DNA of 64,000 nucleotides from Synchiropus splendidus (lineage: Eukaryota; Chordata; Actinopteri; Syngnathiformes; Callionymidae): NCBI RefSeq assembly GCF_027744825.2, contig NC_071348.1, positions 12,867,563 through 12,931,562 on the forward strand. The letters run 5' to 3'. The notes under the pieces are model-generated. The model was not told the origin of the DNA. It made no database searches and was given only the letters and a program-made list of their open reading frames with translations. Position 1 is the stretch's first letter. Each line of letters opens with the position of its first letter. Of the stretch, positions 30,625 to 42,376 are shown in pieces. Both the position numbers and the translations under genes were made by a program.

Positions 30625-31065
30625 TATTATTTTGTCCAACCCCTGTATATTGTGACCGTTGAGAGGGACTGTCAAACCCAAAGAAAAGAGGGCAAGAGGA
30701 AATTGAAAATACACTTTAAAAATGCACCGATTTGTTGTGTTATATTTAATTTAAACAGCATTCCATTTAAAGATTCTCAATGTGTCTCATACATTTCAAA
30801 ATATACTTTTAAGTCTGATGTTTTTTAAGAGACAAGAAATACTCGTAAAATAGTAAAAAAAAAAGGACGAAACAATTAAAAAACGTTATGTTATGTTTCA
30901 GTTGAATCATAATGAACAAACAACAACGCACAAGACAGAATCGTCAGAGACAACACCAATGTCAGTTTTATAGTTTTACTGTGACTCTGGGAGGGCCACA
31001 TAAATACAGTCAAAAGGGCCGCAGTTGGTCCCCGGGCCGCACTTTGAACAGGTTTGGGCTAAGAA

Positions 31066-31165
31066 GATGGAAGGATGAGTGAGTCCAGGATGGTGGAAGG
31101 ATGAATGGATATGAATGTATATACAGCACATGGATGGAAGAGTAGGTGGATGGATGGCTGAGTGA
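31066..31165. repeat. degenerate GGAT tetranucleotide tract
   Basis: Repeated GGATGGA/GGATGAGT-type words over about 100 bases, interrupted by a short AT-rich segment. It is a decayed simple repeat. Confidence 0.6.
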
Positions 31166-31624
31166 AAAAAGAGAAGAATGCAGTAGGCATTTGCTAAGTA
31201 CTGCTGTTTATTCACACATATAGAGAAATGCTTTTAACTGGTTTCATTCTGTTCTATTGTTTAATGCATCTGGAGAGATTCAGAATCCATTACTGCTTTC
31301 TGCAGCTTGAACAAAGAGAAAGTGACGAGCAGCAGAGTTCAAAGCTCAGAGTGACTCTGACATCACCGGCATACGGGAAGCAAGTGATGAGGTGAGTCGG
31401 GCTCATCATCAGCCGTCTCACTCTCTGCACAGCATCAATATGATTAGAGTGAGCGAGGCAGGGAGAGAGAGGCAGAGCGGCAAAGCCAGTGAGAGAGATG
31501 ACCTAATACCCGCAAAAAGCAATGAAGTCATACCTGACTCATATTCCCAGCTGACACCAGCGCTCCCAGTGACAACATCTTTGTTTGTGTGTTTGCTGCG
31601 AGAGGATGAGGTGAGAGAGAGAGA

Positions 31625-31646
31625 GTGTGTGTGTGTGTGTGTGTGT
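31625..31646. repeat. GT microsatellite
   Basis: Eleven perfect GT units following a short GA run. Confidence 0.85.
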
Positions 31647-33611
31647 TCCAGCAGGTGAAGTATTTATGTCCTTGAAATTTAAAAGTAAAGAACATCAGCT
31701 TCATTTATACAGTAGGAGGATATGTGCTTAACGTATAACAGAGTAAGTGTTTACACTTATGAATGTTTCAAAAAGTTCATTTTCCTCCTACGTTTTCCAT
31801 GCTAGTTTCACTTCTGATTTCCCGCTGGTGATGTAAATGCCAAAAGAATAACATTTTTGTTTGTTCTTTTCATAAAACCTGGTGTGCGTGAGTAAAACAT
31901 CATGAAGAAAACTGTCTTTCTAACATGACCTCGTGACCTTGTTTTGTTTTCTATTATACATAACACACCCAAGACCCTAATTTGGAATGAGTTTTGAGGT
32001 CAGTTAAGAGTCCAATAAGCAGCCAGTCGTTGTGGAGGAAGAACCAGCATTTATACATTTCATTGTAGGATATTTTAATAAAACTTCTGGGTTTTCTGGA
32101 TTATCTATGAACCCATAGTTCTGGAGTACATTATGGCAATGATGGTCATGACTTTGACACGGAAGCTGAAATTAGAATCAACATCATATGTATTGTGCCA
32201 TGTGTCTATTATTATTTCAAATATATCGTTCAATATTTCATGTATTATTCATATATAAGTTTTCTGCTGTTTTTTAATACAATGATTCTTTTAAATGCTA
32301 CACATTTTGATATATCTATATTTTTTTATAGATCGTAAGCTATTGTAACTGAGAAAAAAAAGAATATTTCAATGAAATTGCGAGTGTAATGCAATATTAA
32401 ATGTATTTTTTTGTATTATTCTATTAATCTATTATACTCCTCTTTTTTTTTTTTTTTCTTTTTCAAATGAATACATCTGTGTTTAGTGAATTACAAGACG
32501 GTCTTCTGTTTCTCCAGGGAGCCTCTTCAGCAGCAGTAATCATGGCCTGAGTGAATCTGCTGCTGGACCTGGTGATACCTTCAAGTGCTCCACTCCCCCG
32601 CGGTTTATGAACACCCTGAATGTAAACAAACCATTTACAGCTCCGTTACATTGGTCATGCAAAATTCATGCTCAGCTGTAGCATAATGATAAGCACATCC
32701 ACGCAGCGCTGGGTGAAATATCTCCGGCAGCACACTAAGCTTGTTTGTAATCTCCATTTTTTTGTTTGTGTTTAGAATGAGTTTGGATTTATGGGGGGTT
32801 CGACGGCGCCATCTGTGCGGCTTGATAGTTGATCAGCGATTTAACCGAATTGTTTGTGTTAAAATCCAGATCATCAGTTAATGTGAATCTTGGTTAGTGT
32901 GTGGGGATGGAAACTATTGCTTGCTCTAATACAAAGTCATGTAGATTCATCTATATATCTGTTGCTGGAGTAGAGATGGAGGGATCCTCAAGCTCCTGGC
33001 GACCAATGATTCACCACACGATGCTATTTCCAGTGGCTCAACTCCAGATCTCAGATGACTGACACAACTCCCAGCTATTTCTGTAGTCTGTAATTTAACT
33101 TGTATTCACGGCATTCGCATAAGGAACGGAAAACTTTTTTTTTGTGTGTGTTTCAAACACTAAAATATATTTTAAAGCAATGCAGCAACCTTCAGACCAC
33201 CTCTTGGCAAGACTAAACCATGTTCTTCAAAACTAAAAGTCACATTTGCTCCTTTGATGTGAGACAAGGGGCCATCTATATACAGCTTCTGGTATCTGAT
33301 ATACCTCATCTACAAATCTGTAAAGCGCATGGAGACTGGTCGATACTTTCAGGGTCACTCAAAGACAATTGCAAGAATTTATCTCTGTCTATGACCACAA
33401 CATAATCTGATTGGAGATGGTTCCTTGTCTGGCACCTCCATGGCTCCCATCCAGACTCTTCGAAGCAACATTTAGTCCAAACAGTGGCTTCTGTCTGATG
33501 ATGAAAATATTTTATCACTGCTTAACACTTAAGCTCACTATTGACACGATCAATGTTTAAGAATAACAAGGTTTTATTTCACGTACTACAGTGTACATTT
33601 TAGGACATCCT

Positions 33612-35024
33612 CATGCTTCAGAAAAACCTCCGTCATCCTCAGGTCTCAGACTCGGGTATCAGGTGTCAGGAAAACCTCCATCAACCTCAGGTCTCAGACT
33701 CAGGTATCAGGTATCAGGAAAACCTCCGTCATCCTCAGGTCTCAGACTCAGGTATCAGGTATCAGGAAAACCTCCTTCATCCTCAGGTCTCAGACTCAGG
33801 TATCAGGAAAACCTCCGTCATCCTCAGGTCTCAGACTCAGGTATCAGGAAAACCTCCGTCATCCTCAGGTCTCAGACTCAGGTATCAGGTATCAGGAAAA
33901 CCTCCGTCATCCTCAGGTCTCAGACTCAAGTATCAGGTATCAGGAAAACCTCCGTCATCCTCAGGTCTCAGACTCAAGTATCAGGTATCAGGAAAACCTC
34001 TGTCATCCTCAGGTCTCAGACTCAGGTATCAGGTGTCAGGAAAACCTCTGTCATCCTCAGGTCTCAGACTCAGGTATCAGGTATCAGGAAAACCTCTGTC
34101 ATCCTCAGGTCTCAGACTCAAGTATCAGGTATCAGGAAAACCTCCTTCATCCTCAGGTCTCAGACTCAGGTATCAGGTGTCAGGAAAACCTCCGTCATCC
34201 TCAGGTCTCAGACTCAGGTATCAGGTGTCAGGAAAACCTCTGTCATCCTCAGGTCTCAGACTCAGGTATCAGGTGTCAGGAAAACCTCTGTCATCCTCAG
34301 GTCTCAGACTCAGGTATCAGGTGTCAGGAAAACCTCTGTCATCCTCAGGTCTCAGACTCAGGTATCAGGTGTCAGGAAAACCTCCGTCATCCTCAGGTCT
34401 CAGACTCAGGTATCAGGAAAACCTCTGTCATCCTCAGGTCTCAGACTCAGGTATCAGGAAAACCTCCGTCATCCTCAGGTCTCAGACTCAAGTATCAGGT
34501 ATCAGGAAAACCTCTGTCATCCTCAGGTCTCAGACTCAAGTATCAGGTATCAGGAAAACCTCCGTCATCCTCAGGTCTCAGACTCAAGTATCAGGTATCA
34601 GGAAAACCTCTGTCATCCTCAGGTCTCAGACTCAGGTATCAGGTGTCAGGAAAACCTCTGTCATCCTCAGGTCTCAGACTCAGGTATCAGGTATCAGGAA
34701 AACCTCTGTCATCCTCAGGTCTCAGACTCAAGTATCAGGTATCAGGAAAACCTCCTTCATCCTCAGGTCTCAGACTCAGGTATCAGGTGTCAGGAAAACC
34801 TCCGTCATCCTCAGGTCTCAGACTCAGGTATCAGGTGTCAGGAAAACCTCTGTCATCCTCAGGTCTCAGACTCAGGTATCAGGTGTCAGGAAAACCTCCG
34901 TCATCCTCAGGTCTCAGACTCAGGTATCAGGAAAACCTCTGTCATCCTCAGGTCTCAGGCTCAGGTATCAGGAAAACCTCTGTCATCCTCAGGTCTCAGG
35001 CTCAGGTATCAGGAAAACCTCTAC
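33612..35024. repeat. minisatellite of about 30 units, 41/48 bp
   Basis: I count about 31 occurrences of the core GGAAAACCT (the first one degenerate, with AGAAAAACCT) from about 33620 to 35020. Each unit is core + CCGTCATCCTC + AGGTCTC + AGACTC + one or two AGGTATC-type heptamers, giving 41-bp (one heptamer) or 48-bp (two heptamers) units. Variants are CTCCG/CTCTG/CTCCTT in the core and AGGTATC/AGGTGTC/AAGTATC in the heptamers. Units around 33900-34300 recur 610 bp later in the same variant order, so part of the array arose by block duplication. The consensus contains no TAA, TAG or TGA in the plus orientation, so all three plus frames stay open; the resulting 500-residue frames are not evidence of a gene. 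Confidence 0.97.
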
Positions 35025-35080
35025 ACCGTATTACACAGGTCATCAGGCGTCTCCGTGTGTGACCGCTCCATCAGTGTCGT

Positions 35081-35095
35081 CCACTGGGTGGCGCC
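35081..35095 (+). promoter_or_regulatory. CTCF-like motif, plus orientation
   Basis: CCACTGGGTGGCGCC fits the CTCF core at 14 of 15 positions, about 60 bases beyond the end of the minisatellite. Motif match only. Confidence 0.4.
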
Positions 35096-35492
35096 TGTCA
35101 GCTGCATTGTCATGAGCAGGCAAATCGAGCGTGTTGGTGCAGGTGCTGCTGTCGTCTCACGTCGGTTTCGATTTGCTGGAAGAAAATCCGTTTTTGATGG
35201 ATAACCACCGAGCTGTGGGATTCTGCGGATCGCGGCTGTGTTCAGGGGTCATCTAAGTCCGCAAGAAAAAACAAACAAAAAAAAACAAAAACAAATGTAG
35301 GAACAAAGAATCGAGGTAGGAAAATATGATGTCATCGCTGTGAAACGCAATAATTCCTTGAAAATATCCGGCCTACTTTTGTCTGAGTCTATTTGCCGCT
35401 GTGTGTTTTTATTTGAACCGTTTTGGTGTGTTCGAGTTGCTCATGAACTTGGTGACCCGGCTTGTTGAGCCGTCTGACACTTCCTGCACACG

Positions 35493-35507
35493 TCGCTAGG
35501 TGGCGCC
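35493..35507 (+). promoter_or_regulatory. CTCF-like motif, plus orientation
   Basis: TCGCTAGGTGGCGCC fits the CTCF core at 13 of 15 positions, in the same orientation as the site at 35081. Confidence 0.35.
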
Positions 35508-38290
35508 GCTTTCCCTTCGGTGTCCGCGGATGACTGGCACTGTGCAGCCATTCATGATCACAGCCGTCTGCAGCAGACCCGGATCACATCTGTCGGAAAG
35601 TGAGAGGAGATCGTACATTTTTCTGAGCCATCACGTGAGAAAATGTGGTTCTCCATCTGACGCAGAATAGATCTTTCAGTCATTCATAAAATCGCTGTAT
35701 TCCCATTACAAGTGAAGGAACGACATGGTCTTATATAAATATATAAGATGTTTGAGTTGGGAGTCAAAGTTCAGTGGATATTGAATGAGGATGCCGGCAA
35801 AACGCAGAGGAGGTCGGCAGCCAATGAGCGTTATGGATGCGGTGAAGGAGGACGTGACAAGGGAGGATGTTGAAGATGGGTGAGGTTTCGGAGGGTGGAT
35901 GGTAGAATTACTTAACACTAAGTGGGGTTGACTTCATCCTGTGCATGAATAATACTCTCACAATTTCATATCTATATTATTATTATTTTCCAGTCGCTAT
36001 AGCTTATTAATATTCATCATATCATTGACAGTTTTGTTTTTTCTTAGAAAGATAGATAAATACTTTATTATGATTTTTTTTTTCCTCATCATTTTGACAA
36101 CATTTGAACACGTTCTGCCAGTGTTACCAGTCCCTACTGTTGTCACTCTTATCTCATTCCTCTAGCAAGGAAACATGCTGTTGACCTGTTCTCATATCGC
36201 ATGCGACCCACCCTGCAAGTGGGTGGGAGATTTGTCACGCTTGTCTCATTTGTTCTGTGGAATGAAGTACTTATACTCTGACTCACCTGGATGAGTCGTG
36301 AAATATGTCTATACTAACACAGTGTGTTGTGAAAGACCTTTTTTCTGTATTCATTTTGAAGTATTTAACTGGCTTTTTGTGCACGTCTGACCGATGATTG
36401 AACTTTCGACAGCTGAGATAATCATGTTGAGCAACAGTTACCTCTAAAAATAGCCTCTCAGTCGCATGTGGACACTTTAAATAAGTTGAAATAAAAAGCT
36501 CACAATTATTGAACTAGCATATTAAACTGAAGAACTGAGATGGAAATAAGGTTTGAAAGGGTGTAACCCAAGTAGTCAACTAGTCGAGTGTCGTGCGTTA
36601 TTTTGAAAGATGCTTTCAGAGAGAGCAGCGATGACAACCTGACGTCAAAAGACTCAGGTCGGCCATATCTACCATAGAGCAGACCTGGACAAATCCCGTC
36701 CTGTCTTGAAGCCAGTCTCAAAATGTGAATGTAACAATTTTCATTATGTTGTTATTCAGTATGTTTTATGTATTTATTCATCATTTTATTTTTTTAAATA
36801 TACTGTTCTATTCTTAATATCCAACTGTTTTATAGTTTAATTATATTATATATCTATATCATACGTTTAATACGGTACCTTTTCCAACGTCTTATAATGT
36901 CTTGTCCCTCATATTCAATGATATTATTGATTTATCATTGATACTATATTATTTCAAATCAGAAAATAAAACCACATTAGCCCAATAATTTTCTGCCCTG
37001 CTGTGTTTTTGAGTTTGTGGTTGTTGAGTTTGCGTAGTAAAAATAATAATCATCATCATCTAATTTTTCTCTAATATTAAATGATTTTATTTCCCCCAAT
37101 ATCTTCTAATTCTTCTAAAAACTGTTTAGTACAGTCATAATCACATCTGATAACACAACACTTTTAACTGTCTATTCTTTTATTATTTTATGACCCTGCC
37201 AGATTGCAATGTGGCCCCTATAGAAATGCTATTGGAGTAGGTAGTGCTGCCTCAGAACCGTGGCCAACAAAGTCTGCTCACCACAGTGTGACCTGAGGTC
37301 CTCACTTGTCCATCACAAGCTGCTCATACCCAGGACAGTGACTGGCTCCCTCTGCCATCATCTGTGTTGGATTTGATACAGATTCTAAGCAACATCACCG
37401 TCTGTAAATCACTGGCCTGCTTTATTGTCATGTGTTCAGTGCGCACCCTACTTCTGACGCCACTTGTGACACCTCTCCTGACATAGCCTTTGACCCCGGT
37501 CCTGTGTCAGGGTTCAAATCAAATAATGAGCGTTTAACTGCTTATTATAGAGCAGTCAGAGTTACCCATGTCTGCTGTACCTTTTTAAAGTAGCTTTGAA
37601 ACAGGATTGTATTACCACATGCTTTTAAAGAAAGGCTTCAGTCTCTGGTGAGATTCCGTGGTGCCATCGCTCTTCCCCTTCCCCTCCCAGACAGCAGCAA
37701 ATCATTAGCTCCTGGTAGTTTCACAGTTTCAACAGCTAGTGCTTTGTGTTTTTCTCTCACTGGAATGCTGCGAGGGCAGAAAGAAAGACAAGGAGGAAGA
37801 CAGAGTTTAGGGCTCGCCTGGTCGGGCCTGTCATGTTGTCAGTTTCCCCCAATAGTCTTCATGTCCACTTTAAAACGTTTAAATGAGAAAGAAACTGAAA
37901 ACACAATTGCAGCTTCTTTGTGAAGTCATTGTGGTGACTTTCGTTTTTGACCTTGTGGAATATCAAGACTTGTTGACTTTAGGAGGAAGCTCTCTTGATT
38001 TTTAGACAAAATAACATTTCACCCATTTACTGCTCAATTAAATCGACTTGCTTTTTTTGTTTTCAAATAGAGCTGAACGCAATCCTCTCCATCTATTTTG
38101 GTCCCCACCTTTTACTTTTGGTCATGCATTTGAGGTCATGACCTTAGCACAGGACTGACAGGCTCGTGAGAGAACAAGCCTGTGATCTGGAGTCATTTTG
38201 AAAATGTCTATTGAAAAGTCTTATTTCCTCATGATTTCCCCCCCTCCATTAAGTTCTAATGTCTATGTCTAGAAAAAAAACATTCATATT

Positions 38291-38306
38291 ACAAGTCCCA
38301 CAATGC
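38291..38306 (+). promoter_or_regulatory. ZNF143-like motif
   Basis: ACAAGTCCCACAATGC matches the central part of the ZNF143/Staf consensus (ACTACAANTCCCANNATGC), with further agreement on both sides (ATT before, AACAG after). Motif match only. Confidence 0.35.
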
Positions 38307-40109
38307 AACAGTGGTCAGGATTCAGAAAATTCAACCCTCACTAATCCTGTTTGTCAACTGTTCAGTTTGGAAGTAGCATCACCAACCTCAAATCTCTATC
38401 ACTTTCTGTTTGTACCTCATTCAAGTGGTTTGTGTAGTAACGTCTGTGATTCGGAAGTCTCAGCTGCGTGCTCCGTGTAACATGGCTGTATGAGTCAGAG
38501 TCAGGCTCTGACAACTGATTTCCACCCACAGCACAGAAGCCAGGATCCTCCCCGTGGCCCAGACTCAGGGATACCATCTTGCCTAATTCGACCACACAAA
38601 CACACTCAGACTCCGAGGACACACAAGCTGAGAAAATGTCAATTCTTTCCAGCATCCGATCTGAGCAGACCTGTGATGTCAAAGACTCCACCCTTGGACG
38701 ATAAATAAAAGCCTGAGCTCCACTTGCTGTCATGTAGACTTTAGAAATGACTTGCAGAAACTATTTCATCTGTAATACTCATTTTTATTATTTCCATCTC
38801 TGGATATTTTCTCACCGGGATTCAGAGGACAGCAGCTTGTTTTTCTGTCACGGATAACAATGGCACTCTTAAAGGTAAATGAATATTTCAACTCGAAAGC
38901 ATGTCCTCGCTGGCTTCTGAACTCCATTCGAGGCAACGCTGCATTTAAGGAAGCATGAAAAAGCATCTTTAGCTAAATATTTATTCTACATTTTTGAGTT
39001 GAAAATTTAGTATTTTGTCAAAATGAATGCCTTCATTTTGGATCAAGGTCAAGTTGGAGTTTGTGGTTCATCAGATACAAGATCTAGTCCCGTAATGCAC
39101 TTCAGCAACAGTCACAACAGTTTCAGAAAATCTTGTTTGGTGGCATAGACTAATTTTTCCACATTTTTATCAACTTTATTTGTAAATAAAAAAAAACCTT
39201 GTCATGATATGATGCTGTTGCTGCGTTTGGCTTGCACCTGTGTGGATCTGGTGTCTTCCCTCGTGACAAACCGTGTGAATTGGGTCAGGAAAGCTGCATG
39301 CACCGGAGCAAGGCAGTGTCCACATATTTCCCCCGGGCCACCTGGGGCACTGCTCAGGCTCACCAGCACTGGCACCACCAGTCAGGGCAGGAGGCTGTGA
39401 GAGAGAGGGAAAGAGAGAGAGAGTGGGCAGGTCTGGGTGCAGCGAGGAAGGGAAAGAAGAGGCCTGCTGCAGTGAGAGATCATCGATTACACACACACCT
39501 GATCAGAGACGTTCCATCTAACAGGACTGCAAACAGCTGCTGACTTTGAGCAGCCATTTCAACCTCTGATGGGCCCTCACTCGCAAACAAAACATCAAGA
39601 GATGCTTTCAGAGTTTGGGTTTAAGGAAGCACTGACAGCTGCTTTCAGTCTTCACAGAATGTACGCCTGGAATTGTGTTGTGATCTTGATTTGATAAATG
39701 CTAACTTCATCGCACAGCTAATATCAATGCATTGTTTTAAAGGTCTTGTTATGCTCATGGACCTATGAAGGTCAAATGTGAATCCCCGACTGAAGGAGTG
39801 ACCTTTGAACCTTGATTAATGTCCACCTTTGAACGCCCACAGCCGGTCAACAATTGGGTGTTTGGACATGAGACCAGGTGTTCTGGGATGCTCTGAGAGT
39901 CCACTGTCCTGTGGGCTTCACTGTCAACACAGGGCTGCTCTTTCATGTAGAATTATGGAATCATAACAGATCAAATGACACAATACTTTAAATGTTCTCT
40001 CATGAATCTTTCCCTTGTGTCCTCAAAGCTCCAGAGATAGACTCAGTTGCATATTGTTAATGATTGTTTTGTTTCTTTGAATGAAGAGAATTTGAGGTGG
40101 CATCTAAAA

Positions 40110-40165
40110 ACTACAACTCCCATGCTAGACCCATCATAAATGGCATCAACATGGCCGCCATGTTT
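40110..40165. promoter_or_regulatory. ZNF143-like plus YY1-like motif pair
   Basis: ACTACAACTCCCATGC (40110-40125) matches the 5' two thirds of the extended ZNF143 motif. About 30 bases on, GCCGCCATGTTT (40154-40165) is the reverse complement of the YY1 consensus AANATGGCGGC. The pair is typical of vertebrate promoters, yet no transcript start or CpG island is evident. Confidence 0.3.
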
Positions 40166-40336
40166 GTAGTCCTTTAAAACCACATTTTCTTCAACATCGA
40201 CCCTTCTTTTGTGTGCAGGCTGCAGTGAAACACGACACACATGGTTTATACAGTTGGGCATGACTTGTTGATGGCAGAGCAATGTTGTTATGGACGTCCT
40301 TGAAGGTGAAGACAACCTTGTAGTCCACACCCAGAC

Positions 40337-40527
40337 CTGACAGACAGTGGAGGGGCAGTAAGGAGAAGTAACGTGGCAGTGGAAGTGGCCTGGATGACAG
40401 TGATGCTGGTGTCCAGGTCCAGATCAGCTGGCAGACCAAACACACTCACACCAGGGTGGAATCCCGACGGCTGCAGTGTGATGTACAGCTGGAGGCCGTG
40501 GATATAATGTCGGCTTGTTGCGGACAC
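40337..40527 (-). pseudogene. unassigned exon-like open segment
   Basis: On the minus strand an acceptor (CTCGTGTAG|GTGTCC, boundary 40528/40527) opens into a frame that stays open for 63 codons and has protein-like composition (GLQLYITLQPSGFHPG, VFGLPADLDLDTSITV). A weak donor CAG|GTCTGG would end it at 40337. Immediately after, another frame continues in a protein-like way (DYKVVFTFKDVHNNIALP) to a stop near 40190. The change of frame suggests either a spliced exon or a frameshifted, decayed gene. I do not recognise the family. It lies downstream of the small spliced ORF at 40868-41781 on the same strand. Confidence 0.25.
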
Positions 40528-40654
40528 CTACACGAGGAGCCCGAAACAGGATTCAGTCTTGAAACAGTGGTGTGATGCAAAGTGTTGACAAACACTTGAG
40601 GAAACTGACCAATGTTTTTACACTCAATAACACATACAGGGAAGCTTGAAGTGT

Positions 40655-40660
40655 TTTATT
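40655..40660 (-). other. poly(A) signal, minus strand
   Basis: TTTATT on the plus strand is AATAAA on the minus strand and would serve a minus-strand transcript ending near 40.64 kb. Confidence 0.35.
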
Positions 40661-40867
40661 CAGAGTGAAACCAAAATACATGAACACACTGTTGATGTAC
40701 AAAGACATGTGCAGTAATTACTAGTCATGAACAGCTTGGTCTGTTTTCATGTATCATCACAAATCACGAATGAATGTTCATCTCAGTCTCCTCTAACACC
40801 TTGTAAATGTCTTAGAGGACAAATTGTAAGACCATGACATAACATGGCTTCATTCTCGTTACATTAC

Positions 40868-41781
40868 TTACAATTCAGCCAGTGTTTCTTCGTACTTGCG
40901 TTTCTCAGAGATGGCAATGGAGCAGGGGAAGAACAGTTCTCATCATTCCTGACCCTTAATACCACTTTTCCTGAATTTTCTAATTCATGATTTTATCATG
41001 AAAGACCAGAAAAGAAAATCCCTTCTTTACACCCTGGGATGACCAACAGCAGATCTTTCCAGAAGTCGCATGCGATATCACCTCAGAAGGTTTTCTTGGA
41101 CCGAAGATCGGTTTCACCAACTGTTGCATCCACCTGAGAAATAAAGAGACAAACATCATAAGGAGTGAATATTTAAAAATGATGAACTGCTGCCACTCTT
41201 AATCACAGACCACCACATCAACCGTCCTCACCTGGTCCAACCTGCCTGCACTTTCTTATTCACCTCCTTTAATCTGTCCATCAACCTCTATGACTGCTCT
41301 CTAAATCCTTAACTTTTCACTTCTTCTGCTCCCTCACCTTCGCCAGTCCTCCTGCCTCTCTCTCTCGTGTATACGCACTTGTTCTGCATCTACAGAGCTT
41401 CATTCCTTTCCTTTCCAGCTTGTACTTCCACAGCTTCTCCTCTCACCACGTCATTCCCGGTGTGATCTTAGGACCCCCTCCCCCAACAGTAACAACTGCT
41501 CACATTCTCAGTCTTCCTCAGAGTTTCAATAAATTATATTATTTTTATTTTATGATATTCAGACATGGTTTAATTATTTACTTAATTCAGAATTGTATTC
41601 AGTTTTTTTCCACTGAGTAAATTTGATGAACATGACTTGCACCTGGTTCTGCTTCTGGTTGAAAAAAACTGCAGCACTAAAATCATTTATATTAACTTCG
41701 GGGCAGCGCAACTTACCTGCTCAGATGTAGGTCCGCTGGTCTGTCTGTCCCTGGGGTCCTTGAAGCGTCAGGCAGTAGCAT
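40868..41781 (-). CDS. unrecognised small spliced ORF, three exons
   Basis: Three minus-strand segments with good splice signals form one continuous frame. Exon A is 41799-41717 (acceptor AAACAG, donor GTAAGT), exon B is 41133-41082 (pyrimidine-rich acceptor TTTCTCAG, donor GTGATA), and exon C starts at 40903 (long pyrimidine tract then CTGAG) with stop TAA at 40868. From the ATG at 41781 the product is 50 aa, with a C-terminal part WMQQLVKPIFGPRKPSEKRK and end YEETLAEL. AATAAA on the minus strand sits at 40660-40655, about 210 bases past the stop. Only one frame is open through both A and B from the ATG. A second frame reads KDPRDRQTSGPTSEQ then VDATVGETDLRSKKTF and stops at the end of B, but meets a TGA inside A. 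Either could be the true frame, with more exons upstream. I cannot assign a family, and it may be noncoding or decayed. Confidence 0.3.
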
Positions 41782-42099
41782 AGTTGCCGATGACAATGCC
41801 TGTTTAAAAATGAGTGTGCGTGGGTGCGCGCGCACGGCGAATAAGTTTCATTTATTTCCACGAAAATGTGGCGGATTCACTAAACTGATTCAGACAAATT
41901 TTAAACCAATAAACTGCACGTCCATATTATGAGTCTGCGCTCGTTTTTCTCCGTGAATTTGTCGGGAAACAGAACCGAGGGGAGAGTGAATAAGAACCAA
42001 AATGGCAGTCAATCTGGTGAAATTAGTGACTCGTGTGGCTGTAATGTTGTAACAGGGGTCGGAGAATCTCAAATAAATTGCAGCAGTACGACGTTGTAG

Positions 42100-42376
42100 C
42101 GTATGAATGAGTCGCAATTGGAGCCCCATCCCTCCTCGCCTCGCCACCCCACCCTTCTCTGTCCTTGCACCCGCCTCCTCTCTCCCTCTTCAGCAAGACG
42201 TACATGTGCAGCCAGCAACAAATAGGAACGCAGTTGAGGGCAGCAGCCAAAGGCGCACACACCCACCAGCAGACAGCGAGGCTACATTATTCAACTGATC
42301 CTCTTCAGTACGCTCCTCAGGGGTATGTCACTCACTCACACCAGCTTCCACACTGCTTCACTTAGCTCCAGCTGAG
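42100..42376 (+). promoter_or_regulatory. lmna: probable lmna promoter and noncoding exon 1
   Basis: GC-richer sequence ending in a good donor (GCTGAG|GTAAGG, boundary 42376/42377). The coding part of lmna is preceded by a good acceptor (TTTTCCCGCAG ending 43651), so an upstream 5' UTR exon is expected, and this is the best candidate. No TATA box is clear, and the exon's 5' end is not defined by sequence. Confidence 0.4.

Larger units (their letters stand above)
26301..33600. other. mex3a-lmna intergenic region, part 1
   Basis: No gene recognised. Open frames here are short and lack splice context. It contains a CTCF-like motif (29077-29091), a short hairpin that looks like a transposon remnant (30588-30624), a degenerate GGAT-rich stretch (about 31066-31165), a GT run (31625-31646) and a T15-type homopolymer near 32443-32457. 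The rest is AT-rich vertebrate intergenic sequence. Confidence 0.6.
35510..40330. other. mex3a-lmna intergenic region, part 2
   Basis: No gene recognised. Mostly AT-rich, particularly 36.0-37.2 kb, with scattered short open frames on both strands that lack splice context. ZNF143-like motifs occur at 38291 and 40110 and a YY1-like motif at 40154. Confidence 0.55.

Noticed and set aside
29878..31060. Short GC-rich words resembling dispersed vertebrate repeats (for example GGGCCGCACTTTGAACAGG near 31039)
   Set aside because: It looks familiar as a fragment of a common dispersed element, but the boundaries and family could not be supported from a single short match.
33591..35204. Open frames of 537 and 500 residues on the plus strand
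   Set aside because: They are products of the minisatellite, whose unit has no stop codon in any plus frame. The same peptide words appear in all three frames and there is no unique sequence or splice support.
41717..41799. TGA in the second frame of minus-strand exon A read as selenocysteine
   Set aside because: No SECIS-like hairpin with the required AUGA/GA core was seen downstream and the protein is not a known selenoprotein. An ordinary stop or a wrong frame is simpler.
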